Positions 1 to 9,161 of a stretch of DNA of 63,534 nucleotides are shown here, piece after piece. Position 1 is the first letter of the stretch. The number at the start of each line of letters is the position of its first letter. Where the stretch lies: assembly GCA_039028975.1 (NCBI GenBank), contig JBCCHB010000096.1, positions 1-63,534 on the forward strand. Direction: 5' to 3'. A program made the position numbers and the translations under genes. Below the pieces are notes generated by a model that was given only the letters and a program-made list of their open reading frames with translations, made no database searches and was not told the DNA's origin. The DNA is from JAHBNG01 sp039028975. Lineage in GTDB: Bacteria > Chloroflexota > Anaerolineae > Caldilineales > Caldilineaceae.

Positions 1-3000
1 ACGGCAACGCTGGACGTGAGCGTGACGTGGGATGTCACTGTAACTCTGGCCTTCACCGATTCTACAGCAATCAGTGGCGGCATCGACTATACTGAACCAA
101 CGCCCGCCGAAATCGTGATTCCAGCCGGAGACGTGAGTGCCAGCATCTCGGTCACAACCGTGGATGATGTGGATGTGGAAGGCGACGAGACTTTTGACGT
201 CGCTATTGCGAGCGTAGACGGTGCCATCGATGTCAGCAGTCCACAGACGGTGACCATCATTGACAACGACGAACCGATTGTTGACTTGTCTGCTAGCCTG
301 AGTGTTCTAGAAGGCGACACCGCTGCCATTACCGCGACGCTGGATGTGAGCGTGACGTGGGAAGTGACCGTCACCCTGATTTTCAGTGACAACACAGCAA
401 CGGGCGGCATCGACTACACCGAACCAACGCCTGCCGAAATAATCATTCCAGCCGGAGACATGAGTGCCAGCATTTCGGTCACAACCGTGGATGATGTGGA
501 TGTGGAAGGCGACGAGACCTTTGACGTCTCCATCGACAACGCAGAGGGTGCCATCGATGTCAGCGCGCCGCAGACGGTGACCATCATCGATAACGACGAA
601 CCCAATGTCGATCTGTCCGCCAGCCTGGACGTTCTGGAAGGAGAAAGCGGTTCCATCACTGCCACCTTAGATGTGAGCGTGACGTGGGACGTGACTGTGA
701 CCCTGGCCTTCACCGATGACACGGCAACGGGTGGCGGCACCGACTACACTGAATCCACACCAGCAGAAATCGTGATTCCAGCAGGTGATGTGAGCGCAAG
801 CATCACGTTCCCAACCGTTGATGATGCTCTGGTGGAGGGTGACGAGACCTTTAGTCTGTTTGTCGCCACAGTGGAGGGTGCGACTGACGTTAGCACGCTA
901 CAGACGGTAGCTATTATCGATAACGATGAACCCAACGTAGACTTGGCTGCCAGCGCAAACGTACTTGAGGGCGAGAGTGGTGCCATCACAGCAACATTGG
1001 ATGTTAGCGTCACTTGGGATGTTAGCGTCACCTTAGACGTTACGAATGTCACCGCAACTGGTGGCGGTATCGACTACAGCGACCCGAATCCGGCTACTAT
1101 CATCATTCCCGCAGGCTTTCTAAACGCAAGCAGCGTCTTCGATGCTGTTGACGATACCGATATTGAAGGGGATGAATCCTTCGATGTTGCTATTGATAGT
1201 GCTCTCGGTGCCATCGACATCAGCGTTCCTCAGATGGTCACCATCATTGACAATGATGAACCCAATGTTGATCTATCAGCCAGCCCGAGCGTGCTGGAAG
1301 GCGAGAGCGGCTCCATCACGGCTACGCTGGACGTCAGCGTTACCTGGGACATCAGCGTTACCCTCACCTTCACCGACGACACGGCCCTAGGCAGCAGCGA
1401 TTATGTCAATCCCGTCCCGACAGAGATTCTTATTCCCGCGGGTGAGCTAAATGCTAGTGCCCTCTTTGATGCCGTAGACGACGACGATATTGAAGGCGAT
1501 GAGACCTTCATCGTGGCGATAGAAAGTGCTGTTGGGGCTACCCCAGTAATCAGTCCGCTTGTTGTCACCATTCTCGATAACGACGAACCTACTGTCGATC
1601 TAGCCGCCACACCTGCTCTATTCGAGGGTGAGAGCGGAGCCATCACAGCCACGTTGGACGTTAGCGTTACCTGGGATGTCAGCGTCACGTTAGCGGTCAC
1701 AGATGTAACCGCAACTGGCGGTGGTGTTGACTTTACCGACCCGAATCCGGCTACGATAAGCATTCCCGCGGGTGCTTTAAGTGCAAGCAGTGTCTTCGAT
1801 GCGATTGATGATCCTGACATTGAAGGGGATGAAAGCTTTGATGTGATGATAGAGAGTACAGGGGGTGCAATCGATACAAGTAGTCCATTGATGGTTCTCA
1901 TTTTGGATAACGACGAGCCAGCCGTCGATCTGGCTGTGACCCCAGTTTTGGTCGAGGGTGAAATCGGTGCCATCACGGCCACATTGGATGTTAGCGTCAC
2001 GTGGGATGTCAGCATCACCCTGACCTTTACAGAGATCACTGCCAGCGACGGTGCTGACTATATCAGCCCGAGTCCTGCTGAAATCTTCATTCCAGCGGGT
2101 GATCTCAGCGCCAACATACCGCTGGGTACTGTAGATGATAGCTTGGTCGAGATAGATGAGTCCTTGGAAGTGGGTGTCGGCGAGGCGTATGGTGCGATCA
2201 ATGTAAGCAGCTCAAGCACCGTCATACTTTTAGACAACGACGAACCAACCGTTGACCTAGCAGCCAGCCTAGACGTGCTCGAAGGCGATACAGGTTTCAT
2301 CACTGCAACTTTAGACATCACGGCTCCGTGGGATATTACCGTCACGTTGACCCTCACTGATGACACAGCAACTGGTGGCGGTATCGACTACAGCGACCCG
2401 AACCCAGCTACCATCATCATTCCCGCAGGCTCTCTAAGCGCAAGCAGCGTCTTCGATGCAATTGACGATAGTGACGTCGAAGGCGATGAATCCTTCGATA
2501 TTGCCATTGCCAGCGCAGATGGTGCTATCGACGTCAGTAGCCCTCAGGGGATCACAATAGTGGACAACGACGAACCCTATGTTGACTTATCTGTAACGAC
2601 AGACGTAGTAGAAGGTGACTCGGGTACCATTACAGCGACCTTGGATGTTAGCGTCACTTGGGACGTAACTGTGACCCTAGCCTTCACCGATGATACGGCA
2701 ACTGGCGGCGGCACCGACTACACTGAACCAATCCCTGCGGAAATAGTAATTCCATCGGGTGATGTGAGTGGCAGCCTGTCATTCAGCACCATCGATGATA
2801 CAGATGTGGAAGGAGACGAGACCTTCGATATTGCCATCGCAAGTGCTTTTGGCGCAAATGATATCAGTACTCTACAAACCGTCACGATTCTCAACGACGA
2901 CGAACCGAACGTAGTCCTAGCCGTCACGCCAAGTTTACTTGAAGGGGGAACTGGTTTCATTACCGCTACCCTGGATGTAGCCTCAAATCAAGATGTGACG

Positions 3001-6000
3001 GTTACCTTGACCTTCACCGATGCGACAGCCGCTAATGGCGTAGATTATTCGACAGCCACACCGGCCCAAATCGTCATCCCGGCAGGCTTTATTAGTGCAT
3101 GGGCGTCGTTTAATGCTTTCGACGATAGTCAAGTAGAAGGTGATGAATCCTTTGAGGTAGCCATTGGTAGTGCTCTTGGTGCCATCGACATCAGCATTCC
3201 TCAGACAGTCACAATCATCGACAATGACGAACCAACGGTGGCGTTGAGCACCAACTCGCCAGTTAATGAAGGAACCGATGCTACACTCACTGTGACCCTT
3301 AACACAGCCTCCTTCCAAACTATTACAGTCTCCTTGCTCTTCAGCAACGGCACGGCAACTGGCAGTGGCATCGACTACACTGAACCCGCCCCAGCAGAAA
3401 TCGTGATTCCGGCAGGGGATGTGAGTGCGAGCATCACGTTGCCAACGGTGGATGACACGGATGTGGAAGGCAACGAGACATTTGATGCGTCCATTGCTAG
3501 CGCAGATGGTGCCATCGACGTCAGCACTTCTCAGACAGTCACAATAGTGGACAACGACGAACCAACAGTAACGCTGAGCACCAACTCGCCAGTTGATGAG
3601 GGAATGGATGTCACCCTCACTGCGGCCCTTGACACAGCCTCATTCCAAACTGTCACGGTCTCCTTGCTCTTCAGCAACGGCACAGCAACTGGCAGTGGCA
3701 TCGACTACACTCAACCCGCCATACCAGAGATAATCATCCCGGCCGGGGATTTGACAGGCACAGCAATTGTCCCGACCAATGACGATGGGCTTGTAGAAGA
3801 CGATGAGACCTTCGATGTAAGCATCGCCAGTGTATCCAATGCCGTTGATGGCAGTACCCCCCAAACAGTTACGATTGTGAACAACGATCAGCCGACGGTT
3901 GTTCTTGGTGTAAGTAGCCCTATCACTGAAGGCAATTCAGCGACCGTAACCGCAACCTTAGACATTTTGAGTAACCAGAACGTAACCATAACGTTGGTTT
4001 TCAACGATGGTTCGGCAACAGGAAGCAGTGTAGACTACTCGGAACCCACCGTATTAGATATTGTCGTTCCAGTTGGAAGCCTCAGCGGGTCGACCACAGT
4101 ATCTACCACGAACGATCTTCTAGCAGAAGGGAGAGAAACCTTTGAAGTAGGGATTGCCAGTGTGGTGAATGCTGCAAATGGAAGTTCCACTCAAACCATT
4201 CAGATCGTGGATAATGACGTAGCTGGGGTATCGCTCATCGATGTAAACGATGGTGATACACTATTGGTAGACGGCGATATTACGGTAGACGAAGCCACCA
4301 GCAGCATAGCGGACCGATTTGGTGTGTTCTTGGATGCACAGCCTGCCACAAGCAATGTTGTTGTGGCAATGAGCACAGATGGTCAGTGTGAAGTGTCACC
4401 GAGCACGCTGACATTTACAACGAATAATTTCGATACCCAACAGACAGTAGATGTGACAGCCGTCGACGATGTAATAGATGAGATCAAAACCCACACTTGT
4501 GAGATAAGGCTCAGATATAGCGGAGAACCCGCCTATGCAGCACTACCAGAAGATATCCTCACTGCCGTGGTAAGTGACAACGATCTGTTGGGCGTCCGGT
4601 TGACTGATCCCAACAATGGTGATGTAGCATTGGCTACTGGTGCCGTTGCTATAGATGAAGCCAATGCAACCCCGGACCAATTCAGCTTATCCCTTGCCGC
4701 TAAGCCGGCCAGTGGTGATGTTATTGTTACTGTATCCTCTGATGCTCAGTGTACTGCAACTCCATCATCCTTGACCTTTAGTACCATCACATTTGATGTG
4801 CCGCAAACTGTCTCGACCGTGGCGGTGGACGATGCGTTGGACGAGTCTAGTACCCACATCTGTACCGTTACGCTCAACTACGCCACATCCATCGACTCAG
4901 CCTATGCTGTACTCATCGACAGCACGGTCAGCGTTTTGGTTACAGATAATGACAGCTCTGAAATTCTGCTTACCGATCCGAATGATGGCAACATAACCTT
5001 GGCCAGCGATTCACTGATGGTGGTTGAAGCTGGCTCAACCAGCGATCGCTTTGGTCTGTCATTGCAGGCCCAACCAGTCTCTGGGAATGCCATTGTAGAC
5101 GTGACAACCGATGGTCAGTGTCATGCCACGCCCACCTCGCTCACTTTTGCTGCCAACAACTTTGATGTTACGCAAATTGTAACCGTCACAGCAATTGATG
5201 ACGCAATAGACGAAGCCAATCCACATGGCTGTTCAGTCACGCTATCGTATGGGAATTCCAGCGACACGACCTATGCGTCGCTTGCTGAGACAGTCTTAAA
5301 CGTAGCGGTAAGCGACAACGATAGCTCAGGCGTCTCTCTGCTTGATCCCAACAATGGCGACGCAGCACTAACGGATGGTGCCGTGGCAGTAGATGAGGCT
5401 ACGTCTACAATTGCTGATCAATTTAGCGTTGTACTTGATTCAGCCCCCTTGGCCGGCAATGTGCAAGTCGCTCTTAGCTCGGACAGCCAGTGTATTGTCA
5501 CGCCAACAGCTCTTGAATTTAGTGCAGCGATGGCGAGCACACCTCAGGCCGTATCTGTCACGGCAATCGATGACATGGATTCAGAGGCAACGCCCCACAC
5601 CTGCCTGATTACGCTCGATTACAGCGGCTCTATCGACACCATTTATGCCGGATTATCCAGCGGGTCAGTGAGGGTAGCAATCAACGACGATGACGATATA
5701 GGCATTTCCCTTCTGGATCCGAATAACAGTAATGCCCCTCTTGGCAATGTTGCACTTGTCGTTGATGAAGCCACTACAGCAGCTGACCAGTTTGCGATTG
5801 TGCTCATGAGCGCGCCTACAGCGGGCAACGCATCGGTAGCCATTGCCACCAATGGTCAGTGTAGCGTTACGCCATCTGCGTTGACCTTTACAGCAGCCAA
5901 TGCAACCACAGCCCAAGTGGTAGATGTGGTTGCTATCGATGACAGCGATGTGGAACCGAATCCCCATGACTGTGTGCTCAATCTAAACTACAGTAGCTCT

Positions 6001-9000
6001 ACAGATGCTACCTATGCTGCCTTTACCAATGACATCGTCAATGTATTGGTTAGTGATGATGATGAAACCCAAGTTAGCAACTCATTAGCCAACCCCAGCA
6101 GCCTTCTCTTCATTGCGCAAGCTGGTGCAGCAAATCCGCCATCTCAACAGGTGGCCTTCCAATATCCTGGTGGCAGTGTGGGATGGTCCTTCTCCTCTTG
6201 GGTCAGTACTTCCACTAGTTGGGGTGCCAATAGTACCCTCCTGATGGATGTCTCCGTAGATGTCCAAGGCCGAAGGGAGGGAACCTACCAGGGAACACTT
6301 GTAGTTACCCTGGGTTCAGAGCAGGTCACCGTTCCCATTGAATTGCGAGTCGTCAGCCAAACAGAACTGCTCGTTAACCGCAGCGAGCTGGTATTTGGGG
6401 GAACTCAGGGTGAGCCAGCTCCTTCAGTTCAAACGGTGAATGTGCATAGCAATGACCTTAGCCTCCTTACTTGGACAGCAAGCGCAGATCAATCATGGAT
6501 CTCCCTAAGCTCGACCAGCGGGACAACACCCGCAGATCTCTTTGTAGGCATCGCCGACGCCAAGATGAACGATGTAGGGACACACAATGCAGTCATAACC
6601 ATCAGTGACGGTACCACCACTCACTCGATTGCTGTACAGCTCAATGTCATTGCCGCAGGAGCCAACTCGATTGAACTCACTGGTCTAGAGGTCACTCAGG
6701 GTGTGCAGAATCTCCTCAATGCCATGCCTGTGGTAGAGAACCGGGCTACCTTTGTTCGTGCTCACGTGCGCAGCCGCACGGGTGACGCATTCAGCGGTGT
6801 GACGGCAAAATTAAGTGGCACGCGTGGCGGCGCCACGGTTGGTGAATTAACCCCAGCCAACGGGGGTGGCACAATCAATGTGATTGCCAGCCCCGATCGA
6901 GGCCAGCTTAACGATAGCTTCCTCTTTGAGCTACCACCGTCGTGGCGAACAGGTGACGTAGTGCTTACGTTTTCCGGTGTCAGTCATCCAATTGATTGTG
7001 CCGAAAGCGCCGGTACGCCCAATGATTGCCAAGCGGCGGTCACCTTTGAAGCGGTTCCTGACTTCCCGATTCACTTTATCAATGGCAGCGATACAGTCTC
7101 TGGCTATCAATTTACAACGAGAGCGGAAGATCAGTTGGGAACGATTAAGTCTATCGAAGCATTTTTGCCTGTCGATGTCGTCAACTGGGCGGTTTCCCCA
7201 ACGACGCTCCACTATTCGGGCATCCGCAACAATAGCGAGGTACTCAACGACGTTCGCGCCATTTGGACCAATGATGGTTCACCTCAGACACACTACTATG
7301 GTCTCTTTGCCAAATACAGCGCCTCGGGTGCGCCCCAAGTCAATAGCATTAGTGGTATTGCATCACTAGGTGGCTTTATGGGCATGGGAGACTATACCAC
7401 GTGGGGCGAATCGCTCAACGTTCATGAGTTGGGCCACAATTTGGGCATTGGCCACGCGCCTTGTGGCACGACCAGTGGATTGGATCCAAACTTCCCCTAT
7501 GCAGATGCACGGACTAGCCAAGTTCTAACTGGTGACAGTGCCTACTATGGCTTCCACATCTATAACCAGACGATCTATCCGCCAACAACCAAAGATGTGA
7601 TGAGCTACTGTAGCCAGAAGTGGATTGCCGATTGGACCTACCGTGAAGCACTCAACGTCATCAAGACGAAGTATGTCACTACTGAAGCGGCCTCATCCGA
7701 CCTGTTGGCCCAAGCCGGCGAACGTGTCATCATCATTCAGGGTATGGTCGATCCCGACAGCCCAAGCGGCACCATCGATAGCGTCATCCATACAATGGCG
7801 CAATCTGACATAGTTCAGCCTGACATTGGTGCCAATACCCTACGCCTGGAAGATTCGCAAGGAAATCTTCTGGCTGGCTATCAATTGCCATCTCAGGAAC
7901 AGCTGGATCACTCATTCAATACAATATCAGACACTGAGCAGGGCTATAATCTGATCGTTCCTTATCCAGAGGAGCTTTCTCGTCTCGTCTTGCTCCATCA
8001 CGGTCAGGTATTAGATACACGAGAAGCATCCGCCAATAGTCCTACTATTCGCCTCATCAGCCCGGTCGACGGCTCTACTCTTGACGGTGATACGGTTGTA
8101 TTTGAGTGGCAGGCCGAGGATACGGATGGTGATGAGTTGACTTATAACGTGGAATATAGCAATGACAATGGTCAGAGCTGGCATGAACTAGCCATGCACT
8201 GGAAAGAGAACCAATTAACTGTTGACACAGACTCCCTGCCTGGTGGTGAGCAGAGCATGGTTCGAGTTGTGGCCAATGATGGTGTGCATGGTGCCTTTGC
8301 TCAGACCCAATCATCCTTTAGTGTTCCCAACCATGCCCCCAATGCACTCATTTTGGCTCCAGCAACGAATCGACTCTATGTGGGTGCCCAACAGATAATC
8401 TTGGAAGGGACAGCCCATGATCAAGAAGATGGTCGATTGACGGGTGAAGCACTCGTTTGGCGCTCAGATCGGAATGGCGTTCTGGGCACAGGTGAAACCC
8501 TGGTTCTCATGGCAGATGATCTGGCTGAGGGACAGCATACAATTACGCTAGAGGCCACCGATAGTGGCGGTTTGATCAGCACACGTTCAACAGTTCCCAC
8601 TAGCTCTATTCCTAATGAAAACGACCAGGAAGAAGACGTAGAGGCAATTGCGATCGTCAACGCAATTCACATTGAGGTTTCTCGCGACCGCTTTACATTA
8701 CCAACAACATTAGCGGTTGCTCCTGCTGGACTCGACTTCGTTGCAACCATTGGAGGTGAAACGACCCAGTCAACTACTATCTCTATCCGCAATAGTGGTG
8801 AAGGCACCATGCAGTGGAGCATCTCTGACTCTGCCAATCGTCTAAGAACAACAAAATTAATTGGGGAGGATCAGGTAGATTTAGAGGTAATGGTTGATAT
8901 TCCGCAAGAAGTAGGTATCCACACGGGCATCTTGCGAATCGAGTCACCCGATGCAGTCAACGGCTTTGTAGAAGTGCCCTATTCGATTTTTGTAAGTCAA

Positions 9001-9042
9001 CCATTCTTCGAAAATAGCCTATTCTTGCCGCTAGCGCGTTAA
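1..9042 (+). CDS. Giant secreted Calx-beta repeat metalloprotease (5' end outside window)
   Basis: The frame is open from the first base, so the N-terminus and any signal peptide lie upstream; about 3,013 residues are visible. About 13 Calx-beta repeats of roughly 107 residues, each ending near DNDEP, fill residues 1-1410. Five repeats of a second type follow (1410-2022), each with a Cys after a D/N-G-Q-like turn and a second in an H-x-C context. Two BACON/Ig-like modules (2027-2217) and a CARDB-like stretch precede a metzincin-type catalytic domain with HELGHNLGIGH (bases 7433-7465) and a Met-turn DVMSYC (7594-7611). Ig-like modules and the ending SLFLPLAR close the protein. Calx-beta domains usually bind calcium, and metzincins are zinc endopeptidases; a secreted or surface matrix protease or adhesin is inferred. 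A paralogue follows 119 bp downstream. The substrate is unknown. Confidence 0.85.
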   Translation, partial: TATLDVSVTWDVTVTLAFTDSTAISGGIDYTEPTPAEIVIPAGDVSASISVTTVDDVDVEGDETFDVAIASVDGAIDVSSPQTVTIIDNDEPIVDLSASLSVLEGDTAAITATLDVSVTWEVTVTLIFSDNTATGGIDYTEPTPAEIIIPAGDMSASISVTTVDDVDVEGDETFDVSIDNAEGAIDVSAPQTVTIIDNDEPNVDLSASLDVLEGESGSITATLDVSVTWDVTVTLAFTDDTATGGGTDYTESTPAEIVIPAGDVSASITFPTVDDALVEGDETFSLFVATVEGATDVSTLQTVAIIDNDEPNVDLAASANVLEGESGAITATLDVSVTWDVSVTLDVTNVTATGGGIDYSDPNPATIIIPAGFLNASSVFDAVDDTDIEGDESFDVAIDSALGAIDISVPQMVTIIDNDEPNVDLSASPSVLEGESGSITATLDVSVTWDISVTLTFTDDTALGSSDYVNPVPTEILIPAGELNASALFDAVDDDDIEGDETFIVAIESAVGATPVISPLVVTILDNDEPTVDLAATPALFEGESGAITATLDVSVTWDVSVTLAVTDVTATGGGVDFTDPNPATISIPAGALSASSVFDAIDDPDIEGDESFDVMIESTGGAIDTSSPLMVLILDNDEPAVDLAVTPVLVEGEIGAITATLDVSVTWDVSITLTFTEITASDGADYISPSPAEIFIPAGDLSANIPLGTVDDSLVEIDESLEVGVGEAYGAINVSSSSTVILLDNDEPTVDLAASLDVLEGDTGFITATLDITAPWDITVTLTLTDDTATGGGIDYSDPNPATIIIPAGSLSASSVFDAIDDSDVEGDESFDIAIASADGAIDVSSPQGITIVDNDEPYVDLSVTTDVVEGDSGTITATLDVSVTWDVTVTLAFTDDTATGGGTDYTEPIPAEIVIPSGDVSGSLSFSTIDDTDVEGDETFDIAIASAFGANDISTLQTVTILNDDEPNVVLAVTPSLLEGGTGFITATLDVASNQDVTVTLTFTDATAANGVDYSTATPAQIVIPAGFISAWASFNAFDDSQVEGDESFEVAIGSALGAIDISIPQTVTIIDNDEPTVALSTNSPVNEGTDATLTVTLNTASFQTITVSLLFSNGTATGSGIDYTEPAPAEIVIPAGDVSASITLPTVDDTDVEGNETFDASIASADGAIDVSTSQTVTIVDNDEPTVTLSTNSPVDEGMDVTLTAALDTASFQTVTVSLLFSNGTATGSGIDYTQPAIPEIIIPAGDLTGTAIVPTNDDGLVEDDETFDVSIASVSNAVDGSTPQTVTIVNNDQPTVVLGVSSPITEGNSATVTATLDILSNQNVTITLVFNDGSATGSSVDYSEPTVLDIVVPVGSLSGSTTVSTTNDLLAEGRETFEVGIASVVNAANGSSTQTIQIVDNDVAGVSLIDVNDGDTLLVDGDITVDEATSSIADRFGVFLDAQPATSNVVVAMSTDGQCEVSPSTLTFTTNNFDTQQTVDVTAVDDVIDEIKTHTCEIRLRYSGEPAYAALPEDILTAVVSDNDLLGVRLTDPNNGDVALATGAVAIDEANATPDQFSLSLAAKPASGDVIVTVSSDAQCTATPSSLTFSTITFDVPQTVSTVAVDDALDESSTHICTVTLNYATSIDSAYAVLIDSTVSVLVTDNDSSEILLTDPNDGNITLASDSLMVVEAGSTSDRFGLSLQAQPVSGNAIVDVTTDGQCHATPTSLTFAANNFDVTQIVTVTAIDDAIDEANPHGCSVTLSYGNSSDTTYASLAETVLNVAVSDNDSSGVSLLDPNNGDAALTDGAVAVDEATSTIADQFSVVLDSAPLAGNVQVALSSDSQCIVTPTALEFSAAMASTPQAVSVTAIDDMDSEATPHTCLITLDYSGSIDTIYAGLSSGSVRVAINDDDDIGISLLDPNNSNAPLGNVALVVDEATTAADQFAIVLMSAPTAGNASVAIATNGQCSVTPSALTFTAANATTAQVVDVVAIDDSDVEPNPHDCVLNLNYSSSTDATYAAFTNDIVNVLVSDDDETQVSNSLANPSSLLFIAQAGAANPPSQQVAFQYPGGSVGWSFSSWVSTSTSWGANSTLLMDVSVDVQGRREGTYQGTLVVTLGSEQVTVPIELRVVSQTELLVNRSELVFGGTQGEPAPSVQTVNVHSNDLSLLTWTASADQSWISLSSTSGTTPADLFVGIADAKMNDVGTHNAVITISDGTTTHSIAVQLNVIAAGANSIELTGLEVTQGVQNLLNAMPVVENRATFVRAHVRSRTGDAFSGVTAKLSGTRGGATVGELTPANGGGTINVIASPDRGQLNDSFLFELPPSWRTGDVVLTFSGVSHPIDCAESAGTPNDCQAAVTFEAVPDFPIHFINGSDTVSGYQFTTRAEDQLGTIKSIEAFLPVDVVNWAVSPTTLHYSGIRNNSEVLNDVRAIWTNDGSPQTHYYGLFAKYSASGAPQVNSISGIASLGGFMGMGDYTTWGESLNVHELGHNLGIGHAPCGTTSGLDPNFPYADARTSQVLTGDSAYYGFHIYNQTIYPPTTKDVMSYCSQKWIADWTYREALNVIKTKYVTTEAASSDLLAQAGERVIIIQGMVDPDSPSGTIDSVIHTMAQSDIVQPDIGANTLRLEDSQGNLLAGYQLPSQEQLDHSFNTISDTEQGYNLIVPYPEELSRLVLLHHGQVLDTREASANSPTIRLISPVDGSTLDGDTVVFEWQAEDTDGDELTYNVEYSNDNGQSWHELAMHWKENQLTVDTDSLPGGEQSMVRVVANDGVHGAFAQTQSSFSVPNHAPNALILAPATNRLYVGAQQIILEGTAHDQEDGRLTGEALVWRSDRNGVLGTGETLVLMADDLAEGQHTITLEATDSGGLISTRSTVPTSSIPNENDQEEDVEAIAIVNAIHIEVSRDRFTLPTTLAVAPAGLDFVATIGGETTQSTTISIRNSGEGTMQWSISDSANRLRTTKLIGEDQVDLEVMVDIPQEVGIHTGILRIESPDAVNGFVEVPYSIFVSQPFFENSLFLPLAR

Positions 9043-9068
9043 GGCCAAACCCAAGAAATAAGTGCCTC

Positions 9069-9115
9069 TGCGGAGGAAGCATACTCTGATTTGGCTGGAG
9101 AATGTTTCCTCCGCA
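9069..9115 (+). promoter_or_regulatory. Intercistronic hairpin between the two giant protease genes
   Basis: The arms at 9069-9082 and 9102-9115 pair over 14 bp with a single wobble position (core tgcggaggaa / ttcctccgca) around a 19-nt loop. No T-run follows on the plus strand, so it is not a classical intrinsic terminator. It could stabilise the upstream mRNA end or partially attenuate read-through into the second gene. The pairing is seen directly; the role is inferred. Confidence 0.55.
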
Positions 9116-9161
9116 CATTCTATTTATGCCCAACTGCAAAATCATCCCCAGGGAAATCATC

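Noticed and set aside
87..3864. Several long antisense open frames within the Calx-beta array
   Set aside because: They repeat with the array, have no start context or family features, and are shadows of the repeat codon pattern.
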